Shown one piece after another: positions 9,954 through 21,300 of a stretch of 64,000 nt of DNA. The translations under genes were made by a program, and so were the position numbers. The notes under the pieces are model-generated. The model was given only the letters and a program-made list of their open reading frames with translations. It did not search any database and had not been told where the DNA came from. This DNA is from Maniola hyperantus (lineage: Eukaryota > Arthropoda > Insecta > Lepidoptera > Nymphalidae), in assembly GCF_902806685.2 (NCBI RefSeq), contig NC_048538.1, positions 5,394,001 to 5,458,000 on the forward strand, written 5' to 3'. The stretch's first letter is position 1. Each line of letters begins with the position of its first letter.

Positions 9954-11830
9954 TACATGCCGGTAGAATCCAACATTTTCAGAAATGCTGGCTTCATATT
10001 ACTGATAATTCTGAAATACTTAAGTGGGTTTCGAAAGGGTATTCAATACCATTTTGTAGGCAGGTTAAACAAGTTTCAAGTCCAAGTAACCTACTCTCTG
10101 GTACTGATCGTGTAGATATGATAGACTCAATTAATAAATTGCTAGACCTAGGTGCTATATCTGTATGCAATAGATCTAAAAATGATTTTTGTTCAAGAAT
10201 ATTTTTAGCTCCTAAGCCAAATGGGTCTAAAAGATTTATTTTGAACCTCAAAGCCTTAAATAAATTTATTCATACAACACATTTTAAAATGGAGGACCAT
10301 AGGACAGCAGCTAGATTGGTAACTAGATCAGGTTTTATGGCAAATATAGACCTCACCGAGGCATACTTATTAGTTCCTATCATAAAAGCACACCGTAAAT
10401 ACTTACGCTTTGAGTTTGACGGAATGTGTTATGAATTTAACGCCATGCCCTATGGTTTATCCGTAGCACCTAGGGTATTTACAAAACTTATGAAAGAAGT
10501 CATGAGTTTTTTACGTAAGATGGGCTATAAATCAGTAATATATCTCGACGATATTCTATGTATCGGAAATACATATGTAGAATGCCAAGACAATGTCAAC
10601 AAAACCATTTATTGGCTTCAATGTCTGGGGTTTGTCATTAATTATAATAAAAGTAACCTCGAACCTCGACAGGTCTGTAGGTTTTTAGGTTTCATATACA
10701 ACACGTTAGATATGACTTTAAGTTTACCGGACGAAAAACGTCAAAGTATTATGCGGTTAGTTAAAAAATTTATCACACTGCCCAAATGTTCAATCAGAGA
10801 ATTATCACAATTTATTGGAGTTCTCACTGCGGCTTGCCCAGCAGTCAAATACGGTTGGTTATATACAAAAACCCTTGAACGCCAAAAGTACTTAGCCTTA
10901 AAACAGTTTGAAAATTTTGAAGTTAAAATTAGACTAACGGACGTTATTTTACCTGACTTATATTGGTGGCGAGAGAACATATCATCAACTTGTAACCTTT
11001 TGAGATCTGACAATAATTTTGAGTTAGAAATATTTACGGACGCTTCAAAAATCGGTTGGGGCGCTTTTTGCAATGGAAAACGTGTAAATGGGGGGTGGAA
11101 AGTTGATGAATCTTCTTTCCACATTAATAGGTTAGAATTATTAGCTGCCTTTCTGGGATTGAAATGCTTTGCTAGCACACAGCATAATTGCTCCATATTG
11201 TTACGGGTTGACAATACAACAGCCTTATGCTATATTAATCGCATGGGGGGTATTCGGTTTCCTCATTTAAATGATTTGGCGAAACAAATTTGGCAATGGT
11301 GTGAGATGCGAAACATTTCATTATTTGCGTCATATATTAATACACATGCAAATATAGAAGCTGATCAGGAATCACGTAAAATTAATTGGGATATAGAGTG
11401 GGAACTGTCACAGTGGGCATTCCAAAAAATTGTTAAATCTTTAGGGGAACCACAAATTGACCTATTTGCATCTCGAACCAATGCCAAATGCAGCCTTTAT
11501 GTTTCGTGGAAACCTGACCCCGACGCAACGTATATCGACGCCTTCACAATTAACTGGCAGTCTCTCTTCTTTTATGCATTTCCGCCGTTTGCCCTAATTC
11601 TTAAATTCCTGAGAAAAATAATCACTGATAAAGCTACGGGCATTCTAGTCTTCCCGTACTGGCCCGGGCAGGCTTGGTTTCCGCTTCTCAAAAAAATGCT
11701 TATTTCAGATATTGTTATCTTTGAACCTAATCGGGATATTTTACGTTCAAATTACAGATCGTGTCATCGACTTCACCGCAGCCTTTCCCTGGGGGCCGCG
11801 ACACTCTCAGGGAAGCATTTAGTAGACTAG
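9920..11830 (+). CDS. DIRS reverse transcriptase / RNase H
   Basis: About 636 codons. The ATG at 9920 lies inside the nested DNA element, so the first 12 residues or so are foreign. True pol sequence starts around the AGRIQHFQKCW segment. The RT domain occupies roughly residues 60-260, with YLDDIL as the catalytic YxDD box and NAMPYGLSVAPRVF before it. RNase H of the DIRS type follows at roughly residues 370-470 (EIFTDAS, NRLELLAA, VDNTTAL carrying the acidic residues). A conserved C-terminal region with DLFASR, YAFPPF and PYWPGQAWFPLL is typical of DIRS pol. The end overlaps the recombinase frame by 70 bases. The domain is fully open with no internal stop. Confidence 0.93.
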   Translation: MYHCFIVGHLTLHAGRIQHFQKCWLHITDNSEILKWVSKGYSIPFCRQVKQVSSPSNLLSGTDRVDMIDSINKLLDLGAISVCNRSKNDFCSRIFLAPKPNGSKRFILNLKALNKFIHTTHFKMEDHRTAARLVTRSGFMANIDLTEAYLLVPIIKAHRKYLRFEFDGMCYEFNAMPYGLSVAPRVFTKLMKEVMSFLRKMGYKSVIYLDDILCIGNTYVECQDNVNKTIYWLQCLGFVINYNKSNLEPRQVCRFLGFIYNTLDMTLSLPDEKRQSIMRLVKKFITLPKCSIRELSQFIGVLTAACPAVKYGWLYTKTLERQKYLALKQFENFEVKIRLTDVILPDLYWWRENISSTCNLLRSDNNFELEIFTDASKIGWGAFCNGKRVNGGWKVDESSFHINRLELLAAFLGLKCFASTQHNCSILLRVDNTTALCYINRMGGIRFPHLNDLAKQIWQWCEMRNISLFASYINTHANIEADQESRKINWDIEWELSQWAFQKIVKSLGEPQIDLFASRTNAKCSLYVSWKPDPDATYIDAFTINWQSLFFYAFPPFALILKFLRKIITDKATGILVFPYWPGQAWFPLLKKMLISDIVIFEPNRDILRSNYRSCHRLHRSLSLGAATLSGKHLVD

Positions 11831-12774
11831 GTACCCCAGAGATAGCACTTGATTTAATGCTGGCATCGATTTCGGACAATACGATGAAGCAATATTCAGT
11901 CACCTATAAATTGTGGTGGTCGTATTGCTTAGAAAACTCTATAAAGACTTTTGACGCTCCATTATCGGCAGTAATAACATTTCTCGTTTACCTTTTCAAT
12001 AAGGGTGCTTCCTATGGTACCCTTAACAGTCATCGATCTGCCCTTTCGTTACTTCTAGGAAATAATATCGGGTCAGACGAACGCGTAAAACGCTTATTAA
12101 AAGCTTTTTATAGACAAAAACCATCCCATCCGAAATACACCACGACATGGGATCCAAAAACCGTACTCGACCATATTTCTGCATGGTACCCGAATAGCGA
12201 TCTAAGCTTGTTTGAAATTTCTAAAAAATTAGCAATTTTGTTAGCCTTGTGTACTTCTCACCGAGTACAAACGCTGTCTTTAATTAAGATCACCAATATT
12301 AACAAGACCGTCTCAGGTATAAAAATCTTAATACCCGACATTACAAAGACCTCGGCAGCTAACCGTGAGCAGCCCGTGCTTTTTTTACCCTATTTCGTTA
12401 ACAACCCAAGCATATGCCCGGCAAAGACCCTAGAAGATTATCTTCAGGCAACATCAAAGTTACGAACAGAGGGTCCTACTAATTTGTTCTTAAGCTATAA
12501 GAAACCTTTTAAGATTGTAACATCACAAACAATAAGTAGGTGGATAAAACAGACTCTGGCGGAGAGCGGCGTCGATATCTCAATATTTAGTGCACATAGC
12601 ACTCGTCACGCCTCCACCTCGGCGGCGGCCTCCGCAGGTGTCTGTATTGACACCATAAGAAAGACAGCTGGCTGGACTAGCTCGTCCTCGATGTTTGCTC
12701 AGTTTTATAACCGTCCAATAACAGACGAAGGAGCATTTGCTCGATCGGTTTGTGGAGTTAACAATAATGATTGA
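11761..12774 (+). CDS. DIRS tyrosine recombinase
   Basis: An open frame of about 337 codons overlaps the end of pol. It starts with GTG at 11761, which is not a likely initiator, so translation may couple to pol or start at a downstream ATG. The N-terminal half resembles SAM-like core-binding domains of tyrosine recombinases. The catalytic half shows Arg in TSHRVQTLSL, the HxxR box in SAHSTRHAS, a TAGWTSSSSMF segment in the place of the second His/Trp, and the nucleophile Tyr in QFYNRP. The enzyme would integrate the circular DNA intermediate without target duplication, in agreement with the flanks. It ends at TGA 12774 and its catalytic residues are all present. Confidence 0.92.
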   Translation: MSSTSPQPFPGGRDTLREAFSRLGTPEIALDLMLASISDNTMKQYSVTYKLWWSYCLENSIKTFDAPLSAVITFLVYLFNKGASYGTLNSHRSALSLLLGNNIGSDERVKRLLKAFYRQKPSHPKYTTTWDPKTVLDHISAWYPNSDLSLFEISKKLAILLALCTSHRVQTLSLIKITNINKTVSGIKILIPDITKTSAANREQPVLFLPYFVNNPSICPAKTLEDYLQATSKLRTEGPTNLFLSYKKPFKIVTSQTISRWIKQTLAESGVDISIFSAHSTRHASTSAAASAGVCIDTIRKTAGWTSSSSMFAQFYNRPITDEGAFARSVCGVNNND

Positions 12775-12969
12775 TTTATTGATGATTAATAGGTATAACC
12801 AATTAGAAATAACTGATTATAGAAATTAGCTGATTATTAATATTGCGTGTTAATTAAGAAACATAATATTACTCTTAATTTACGTTACTAAATATTAAAA
12901 GTTTTTTCAATTATGTATCTGAATGTTTTTTACTGATGTTAAAAAATAACTTATCATTTCTCTGAACAT

Positions 12970-13080
12970 CTACCTTGTTAATTGTATCTGAAAGATGAAG
13001 CGACGAACATATAATATAAGATCAAATGAACTTCGTGAAGTTCGATCATTATTATATGAGTCGCTTCATCTGAAGATACA
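12970..13080. repeat. DIRS internal complementary region
   Basis: Bases 12970-13010 are the exact reverse complement of the left end (7086-7126, 41 bases). Bases 13011-13080 are the reverse complement of the right end (13281-13350, 70 bases). The two pieces abut with no spacer. In the DIRS1 model this region templates the joining of the two ends into a circle. It contains the palindrome GAACTTCGTGAAGTTC. Confidence 0.92.
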
Positions 13081-13133
13081 AGTTCCCACCCACCCACAAC
13101 CAAAGGGAAAAAACTTTTTTATGTAATATCTCT

Positions 13134-13350
13134 AAAAAGAATGACGAAGGTAGCGAGCCGCCCGCGCGGCGGGGAGTGACCATAGAAAAAAAAAAAAAAA
13201 AAAAAAATATAGATCGATTACAAATCGATGCTCTAAACGTGCGAATGATGCCTGTAGGCTAGAAGGACTACCTTGTTAATTGTATCTTCAGATGAAGCGA
13301 CTCATATAATAATGATCGAACTTCACGAAGTTCATTTGATCTTATATTAT
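13134..13350 (-). repeat. DIRS right inverted terminal repeat with extension
   Basis: This inverse copy of the left terminal repeat includes the A run (about 22) and the CCGCCCGCGCGGCGGGG block. Beyond the part shared with the left repeat it carries an outward extension of about 45 bases that holds the GAACTTCACGAAGTTC palindrome and ends CTTATATTAT. Confidence 0.9.
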
Positions 13351-13428
13351 CCTGCAAAATGACGAAAAAATACGACTGTAGTACGGAACCCTCATTGCGC
13401 GAACCTGACTCGCACTTGGCCGGTTTTA
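13351..13428 (-). repeat. Family A repeat, right half
   Basis: It starts CCTGCAAAATGACGAAAAAA and ends TTGGCCGGTTTT, resuming exactly where the left half at 7085 breaks off when compared with intact copies elsewhere. Confidence 0.85.
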
Positions 13429-14115
13429 TTAGTTTATGAAACGGTTGCATAATAGGGGTTAATAAAACACAAGTGCTAGTTTAAAAACCGAGCCGCAGAC
13501 GAGGTTTTTAATAGTAACACGAGTATTTATTACCTGATTGTGTGATCATACACTACTTTATATTTTAAACTTATCTCATTTCTAAAATCTGAACCGTAAA
13601 TCTTGGTAACATATTTTGTCATAACTCACTTTGCTTGATAAAATATTTCAGGAAAAAAGATTGAAGTAAAATTCTTCATATTTTAGTAGGTACCCAGACC
13701 GAGTATACCATTTTCCGTCACAATAAAATTTTTGACCATCAAAAATACAGTAATTAATTAAATAGTATGGCGTCTCGATCACCCAGTCAACGATGCATCA
13801 CGAAAGTACATATTAGGATTGTTGACACGCATTGTTGACTGTCGTGATGCGATAGGCAAGTATCAGACTGTTTTTAGATTTTTTTTGTAAAGGTAATCTG
13901 GCCACGCTGATGTTGAACTGATGTTGAAGACGCACTCTGATTAGTCGATCGTAAGTGCCGGTTTCTAATTAAGCGGAGCAGAGATGCGTTCATTCGACCA
14001 ATCAAATTCTTAATAGATGACGTGAATAAAGTATCACTTGACCTTTTAACACTCTGATTGGTCGACTGATCATTATCCCTCCGCTCCGCTTAGGTGGAAA
14101 CCGGATACATTTCAA

Positions 14116-14244
14116 CTGACGCGGAGCTGGGCGGAGTGAATTGACCTATCACAGTGCTCGAAATACCCACACCACATCAGCGGAAACTGTGTGATTGGCC
14201 AATTCACGGTCCGCTCCATTCCATTCCACCCAGCTCCGCGTCAG
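14116..14244. repeat. Fold-back element, GC-rich arms
   Basis: The arms CTGACGCGGAGCTGGG and CCCAGCTCCGCGTCAG are exact complements, with further pairing inward (GAATTGACC opposite GGCCAATTC). There is no ORF. Confidence 0.7.
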
Positions 14245-14493
14245 TGTAAAAGGCAGCCTTACGCTAAGAGTGTGACACTACAACACAGTAATTTGATTGC
14301 ACCTACATTTAGAAGATGTTAACAAGAGCTTCATATGCGATACGTTAAGAGCAACCAGCGCGCGTGCAAATCTTTGCAAAATAAAGGCCGAGCCGCATTA
14401 CAACGGCGCTGCCCAACGCGTCAAAACATTAATTCAATCATTTCGTTACGTGCATGTCGCACTAGAGCGGCGCTGCACAGCGCGTCGCGGCAT

Positions 14494-14630
14494 ACAGGCC
14501 GTTCACTATAACTTGCCCCTACCGTCATGTTGGCACCATTGCTTTATTCCTTATAACTTTGGGTTTATTATTATGATTTGCAATGGTGCCAACATAACGT
14601 CAGGAGATAAGTTATAGTGAACAGTCTGTA
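14494..14630. repeat. Fold-back element with ~48-bp arms
   Basis: The inverted arms share GTTCACTATAACTT and ATGTTGGCACCATTGC and their complements. The loop is about 40 bases. It is non-coding and MITE-like. Confidence 0.75.
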
Positions 14631-14745
14631 GAAAATATTTTGACGCGAAGCGACGCACCGCTGTAATACGGTCCGGCGTTAAAAGTGCACCCCGTTCTAC
14701 GGTTCCGGTCTACGGTTTTGTATGTTTCACGGGGTTATACTTAGA

Positions 14746-15124
14746 GTCCGTTCACACAGACCGGCTCGGACCGGAAAGCAGATTTTAATAGCGATTAAAA
14801 TAGTGTTGGAAAGTTGAAATAAGGTTTATTTTTACATATCACCTCTTTTGTTATTGAGAATGCCGGAGAGCAAACCTTACGCGGTTAGTGTGAAATAATA
14901 AAAGGAGCCGACCGGCTACGTATGATTTCTGATGACACGCTCTTCCGCTCTCGCGCACCCGAACAGCTCCGTTTGCGTACTCTTTCAGTACAGTGCTCTT
15001 CCAGCCGGTCTATGTGAAACAAAGCTTGGTCGCTCCGGCCAGTCCCAACCGTACGCGCGCCGGAGGTCTGTGTGAAAAGAAGAGCACCGTCCGATTCTGT
15101 CCGAGCCGGTCTGTGTGAACGGAC
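14746..15124. repeat. 379-bp MITE with perfect 26-bp terminal inverted repeats
   Basis: The first and last 26 bases (14746-14771 and 15099-15124) are exact reverse complements built on GTCCGTTCACACAGACCGG. The interior repeats part of this motif (GGTCTATGTGAAAC, GGTCTGTGTGAAAAG). No ORF. A target duplication could not be fixed with confidence. Confidence 0.8.
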
Positions 15125-15317
15125 ACTTACACGTTCGACCAGTGGCGTGCACAGGTTTTGGAGCCAGGGAAGGCATTTAGGTAGGAACCAATGAGTTGTT
15201 TATATCTATATGGTAGGAACCTATTTACTGGTCGTCATGTAGTTGCAATATAGAGTTTATGCCTCGATGACGTGCACGCTACCGCACTCAACGTAGCCTT
15301 CATTATTGATAGTGAAC

Positions 15318-15323
15318 TTTAAT
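15318..15323 (-). terminator. Possible RNF10 poly(A) signal (ATTAAA)
   Basis: On the minus strand ATTAAA lies about 60 bases beyond the RNF10 stop codon at 15384. It is the nearest plausible signal, and a variant rather than canonical AATAAA. Confidence 0.4.
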
Positions 15324-15383
15324 GAATATCATTTTTCTAGTTGTGTGTATTCTGAAGGAAATCTAACTGCAAATGAATAAAAT

Positions 15384-18300
15384 CTATGCCGCACGGTGCA
15401 TCCCAGTGGCAAAGAGAACTTTCTGTTTGGACTTCTTGTTTTTCTTGCCGGAGTGTGGGGCTGTTGTGGGGCTGCTGGCCAGTAGTGCGGCCTCTATGGC
15501 GTCGCTGAGCAGCGCAGCCCTGGGGGCCGAGCCTTCGTCCTCGTCGGGCGGAGGCGGCGGTGGAGGTGGTGCGGATTTACGTACACGCCAAGTACCGCTT
15601 GCGCCTGCCATCTGTAATTTTATTTTATGTTTAAGATAATATTAATTGGGTAAAATATTGTTTAATTCAATAGATTTCTATGTCATTAAATAGCTCACTT
15701 GAGAAGAAAATTAATCGTGTGAAGTTCATGGAGTGATTAATTCAAAACTTGGTATGAAAATTTCAACAAGTGGTAAACCACTATTTAACTATAAACCTAT
15801 AAAAAAATAAAAATAAAATATATTTATGTGTGTATACATATATGTGTATGTATATGTATTATCTGTTCTCTGTTTTTTTTAATATTTAGTTAGTATATTA
15901 TAATATAGTAATATTATTTATTTATAATCTTTTTTTAATGATATAAGTAGGCATGATGTAATGAGCTTTTTACAATGCGTGCTACCTATTATGTGTAATT
16001 TTCTCTTGTATGTTAATAATAAATTTAAAAAAAAAACTACATACAACAGCATACTTGATCTCCTGATCAAGTATGCTGTTGTATGTAGTTTTTTAGCCAC
16101 ATTACGAAGAAGAGTGGTATTATCGAACACCTCGTGGTAGAAGGTCGAGTGGAGGGCACAGGTCCACGTGGGCTTTCCACAACTAGGTTGACAGACTTAA
16201 TCCGCTTCGTAACGTAATGGTATCAACAGAAGTCGCTGGAGGGAGATCGCACGAGCAGCAGTGAAGAATTCATAGCCTGTCAAGAGTGAACGATTGAAAA
16301 GTTTCTATGCAATTAAATAATTACTAAGTACCTTAGCAAAGGACAATCCTGAAGTCGAAGTCACACACGCTGTAGGGCTGCCTTGTTGCAAGGATAAAGT
16401 TGAGCTAATTGAAGTGATTGATTCAAAGCTTGGTATAAAAACTCCAGCAAGTGGTGAACTGTCATTTGAAGGCGATACGGAGACCAATCATAGCTATGTA
16501 GTTTCTATGCAATTAAATATTTATTAAGTACCTTAGCAAAGGACAATCCTGAAGGTGAAGTCACACTGGCTGTAGGGCTGGCTTGTTGCAATGATGAGGT
16601 TGAGCTAGTTGATGGAGTGATTGATTCAAAGCTTGTGATAGATTCTTCAGTGAGTGGTGGACTGCCGTAAGTGTGCAGAGCGGGCGGGAACAACAGTTGG
16701 TTGGAGAAGTCGGGTCTAGGCGGTCCCTCCATAGCCCGTCGATAGGCTCGCTCGCGACGTCTCTCGTCCCTATCGTGCTTTGCGCGAATGCGAGCTCGAC
16801 GTTCTAATTCCGCTGTAAAAAGTAAAATATTTACAACTAGATGATGCCCGCGACTTCATCCGCGTGGATTTAGGTTTTTCAAAATCCTGTGGAAACTCTT
16901 CAATTTTCCGGGATAAAAAGTAGCCTATCTCCTTCCCCGGGATGCAAGCTATCTTTGTACTAAATTTCGTCAAAATCGGTTGAACAGTAAGCCGTGAAAA
17001 ACTAGCAGACAGACAGACACACTTTCGCATTTATAATATTAGTATGGATAAGATTTTGATAACCAAACCCAGTTGCAATTAGCGCCATGAAAATGAAAAT
17101 AAAGCGTGAAATAAACTATAAGACGGGCGTGCAGTCATTTGACGAGATATTTCTCAGACGTCCGAGCTCTCAAGGTTACATCCGCGACTGACATCCGACA
17201 GTTTGTACTGATCAGTGTACTATGTATTGACAAAATCGCGGCATTCAGCCGCGTTAATTTGTTTCCACCTAAAGGCGCGCTTTACAGTGTGTTTGGTATG
17301 ACATTTTGCATGTCACCTATGTTGATAAAATTCAGACTTCAAAACACAATTTAAAAATGGACCTAAAGCTCCTTGATTTAACATCGAAAATTCAACAATA
17401 TTCAAATTTCAATTTTGCAAGGTTTCCCTTTCAAATACTGTTTTGAAACATTTGTATTGTTTACTAGTGACAGAAATAACTTACATTTTAATAATAATAT
17501 GTAGAACTAACCTGCAAAGTTCCCAAGTGCCGCATCAGTGACAAATGGCGGATTCAAATCAAGCTCTACAATGTCGAAGGAACAGCGGAGCGGCAAGTGA
17601 GCAGTGAAAGGCATGTGCTTCCTTGTCTGAAACAAAAACCACATACATTACGTGGCCAAAAGCGATGAACATCGGCCTTTAGATGACATTTCATCTTTGT
17701 AGAGCGTTGTCACTGTCACTCATACCCATATGACGCTTTGTCGGCTTGGACGATTTAACCTATGGACTTGTAACGCGCCTAATATTACGAATAAAAATTT
17801 CTGTCACTTTTGGTGCGGGACGAGGAAACACTACATAGACAACTTGACACACTCACTCAACAAAGTTTTGTGTCATTATTAACACACACATATCTAAATC
17901 TTCAACACTACTACATTTTACGCACACTAATAAGTTATATACATCAACATACAAAGACATTACGAGTGTAAGACAAGACAGTCAAATTGATTTGCGATGC
18001 TACCGTATCGATATTTTAAAATATATCGATAGTTTTTCAGAAACAAAAGTAGAAGTAAGAATTTATTACTCGTATTTAATTACTTAAAACCAGTGTTTGG
18101 TCAGCGTAGCGTATTCATCGTAGTATTCGATCGCACAATTGTGCGCACTTCATTTTAAAGTGGGCGTCTTTAGGAAATCTGTAAAAATAAAACGATTATG
18201 ATAAATTATTACCTGATCCTCATCCTTGAGAAAGGTACACCTTTTAGCTACATATTACCCAGTTCAGAGACACCCTACCCCGTTTCGCGCCTATCACTAA

Positions 18301-21300
18301 AATTGCGTTGCTTTAATTTTTTTTTTAAATGTATTAAGTACGTGAAATCACAGAAATCGACCAGTTTTATTACAAGTATAGGTAGCGAAAAAATTATGGT
18401 AATTAATAATAACTATTCTTTACTTGACTTGAAGACGGTAATTTAGTCGTTAATAATAAAGAAAATGTTTTCATCGATATCGATAATCGAACCGCAATCA
18501 CTATCGTACCACTACGTAATTTCATGCTGTTCACGCGTATTCAAATTTTAACCTAATTTGTATATATTGAGGGTTGCAATTGTTTAGAAAAAACAAAATA
18601 TAGTCTCGTGAGGAGTGTGACTCGTTTCTACCAAATTATTACGTACTCAATTACTGAATCGGTAAAGTTCTCGATTGTTATTTTATTATAATAATTTATG
18701 TAATTTAATTTATAGAAAGCGTTTATTACACCAAAAATACTTACTTATGAAATTAAATTCCATCTTTTTGTAAATTTGATGTGTTTGATTTGTTCTTGCA
18801 CTCACTAACGGCACAAACAGGCATTTTTCACCCAGCGTGTAAGACGTCGTCACACATCGAAAACGATTCTGACAATGACAAAATCGATTCCGCAAACAGT
18901 GTTTATAAACGCAGTGGATTAAAAATCCATTACTATTGACAGAGGGGAATAATCATGCGAGGCGCGTCCTTAGGTTAAATCGTCCAAGTTTGTCGGTCTC
19001 AACGACCGAGACAGTGCTCTGCAATTTGAATGGTAATGAACCAAAAGTTTGTCCTTCAATCATAATTGTAACGACGTGATTTTTAAGGTTCCGTACCTCA
19101 AAGGGAACAACGGAACCCTTATAGGATCACTTTGTTGTCTGTCTGTCAAGAAACCTACAGGGTTCTTCCCGTTGACCTAGAATCATGAAATTTGGCAGGT
19201 AGGTTGGTCTTATAGCAGACATGAGGGGAAAAATCTGAAAACCGTGAATTTGTGGTTATATCTCACAAAAAAAAATTAAATAGTGGTCATGAACTAATAA
19301 TAATTAGTATTATAAATACTAAATGTCGAAAAAATACGACTGTAGTACAAAATCCTCATTGCGCGAGTCTGACTCGCACTTGGTCGGTTTTTTTGCATGC
19401 GTGTAGTAGTTAAAGACCTGAAAAGTGACATAGGCTACTTTTTATCCCAGAAATACCACGGGATTTTCAAAAACCTCTAAATCCACGCTGATGAAGTCAA
19501 AGCCATTAGCTAGTAAGAAATATTATTATCCACAAGCATTACAATTTTATAGACACGTGAATAGTTAGGTTAGAGTTTTCAAATACAAATAAGTTTATAC
19601 TGATTTTTTGTTACTATACCGGGATTAATTGTTTTATTGTATTATACGTTAATACTATTTCAGTAGAGCGCATTTTGCAGGAGGGAATGTTGACGCAAAA
19701 ATCAAGGAATTGAACATCGCTGCAATCCCATACCCTACTCCACGAATCGTCTGTCAAAAAGTACGATTATGGCAATCATAATGGTTTATGTGTCGTGTAC
19801 AGTAAACTTCATGTTACCTGTTCAGTGAGAGAAAACGTCTCACGATGCAGGACTCGGCCGCGAATGGTGTTAGGTGCTGAAGCCAGAGCGCCCCACGAAG
19901 CATTCAAGACGCGTACATTCAGGCTGTTCAGGAAAACCTGCTGGCCATCTTCAGCTGGAAATAGTAAGTAAAGCTCAAACCTTGAGTCCAAAAGTCCAAA
20001 CAGATACCTAAGACTAGGCCACTCAGATGCATACTATCTGCTATAGTTGAGCTATTACGAACGTGCGAACTTGGACATAAATCATTTTTATCAGACCTCT
20101 CGCTTGCATACGGGGCAAAAAATAATGTACATCGGGCCTTTAGAATGACATTTTGGCTTTGTAGAGCGTTGTCTCTGTCACTCATACCTATATGACGTTT
20201 TGTCGATCTCACCGACAGAGACAATGCTCTACAAATCCGTTTATTTAGAACTAGCGGATACCCAGCAATTGCTACTAGTACTACGCTAAAAAACCTCTGA
20301 AACCATCTTCGCATTATTGCCTTTATAATGAAATGGGCACAGGTAGAAACATTGTTTGTTGGTTTGTAAAGATGATTCTGTGATTACAAACCTTGATAGA
20401 AATAAAAGTATTTGGCTTGATTTTGCTTATCAATATCCACATAAACAGATTCTTCATCTGCTTCTTCGTCATCCGGTACACAGTCAATAAGCGGGAACTC
20501 CTCAGATGGATTCAAATCAATGTTAACATCACACGTGAACTCTTTTGCATTTGGATTCAAATTCGATTGTAAATCCAATGCAGTCATTTTATCTTGTACT
20601 ACTTCTAGACAAGTAGCGCCTTCATCTGTCACATCAAACCAGTCGAGTTTTGCACTATTTGTCACCTCTTGTTTTTCAAAAACTGTGGGAGCTTCATCCA
20701 TGATGTCAGCTTGGATATTGGTTGGTTCTTCGTATTGGATGTTGATATCGATTTCCTTCAATTTAAGCATTTCTAATGCTTGTTCCATGTAGACAATTTC
20801 TGTGGTGTCAATTTCTGCTAATATTTGTGTATTAATTTGTTTCCTGTCTCTCTCTAGGATGTCCATTACCTGTGAAAATAAAATAGTTTTGTTTTGATAA
20901 CCATCATTTTTATATGATGAAACTAAATGAAGATTAAAGTCTGGTATACAGCAAAGCATATTATCGATAGACTAGATGATGCCCGCGAATTTAAGCGGTG
21001 GTGGATCCGTTAATCAATAATCTCTTTAATTTCTGGGATAAAATGTGAAAAGATAGCATACAGACAAACACTTTCGCATTTATGATATTAGTATGGAAGT
21101 ATGAATGACATGATATTTTTCTGTCCTCTATCAAAAATCTGATCTGAATACATCTCCACCATATTATAAATGCAAAAGTGTGTTTGTGTATTCAACGTGA
21201 TTTTTTGCATGGTATAGTTAAAGACCCCCTAAAAAATAGAAGAGTTTCCACAGGACTTTTAAAAACCTAAATCCACACGAAGGAAGTCACAGGCATCCGC

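Larger units (their letters stand above)
7086..13350 (+). mobile_element. DIRS1-like tyrosine-recombinase retrotransposon
   Basis: About 6.3 kb, including a nested 1.05-kb element. It carries a gag-like ORF, an RT/RNase H ORF and an overlapping tyrosine recombinase ORF, flanked by inverted terminal repeats. An internal complementary region at 12970-13080 joins the complements of the two extreme ends, which is the hallmark of DIRS1-type elements that replicate through a circle and integrate with a recombinase instead of an integrase. The two ends can be read from that region as 7086 and 13350, with up to 5 bases of ambiguity because ATTAT is shared. No target duplication is seen. RT and recombinase are open, but the gag-like frame is shifted and a DNA element interrupts the 5' side of pol, so this copy is probably not autonomous now. 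Confidence 0.93.
13429..15383. other. Intergenic with a cluster of fold-back elements
   Basis: No gene was recognised between the DIRS element and the 3' end of RNF10. Three clear inverted-repeat elements lie at 14116-14244, 14494-14630 and 14746-15124. A weaker palindromic pair around GTCAACGATGCATCACGA is near 13790-13850. The RNF10 3' untranslated region occupies the last part. Confidence 0.6.

Noticed and set aside
10741..11214. Minus-strand ORF of 157 codons in the DIRS element
   Set aside because: Shadow of the RNase H part of the reverse transcriptase frame.
14985..15176. Minus-strand ORF of 63 codons
   Set aside because: Covers the right half of a 379-bp MITE.
20520..20792. Plus-strand ORF of 90 codons
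   Set aside because: It lies antisense to RNF10 exon 7, which is clearly coding on the minus strand.
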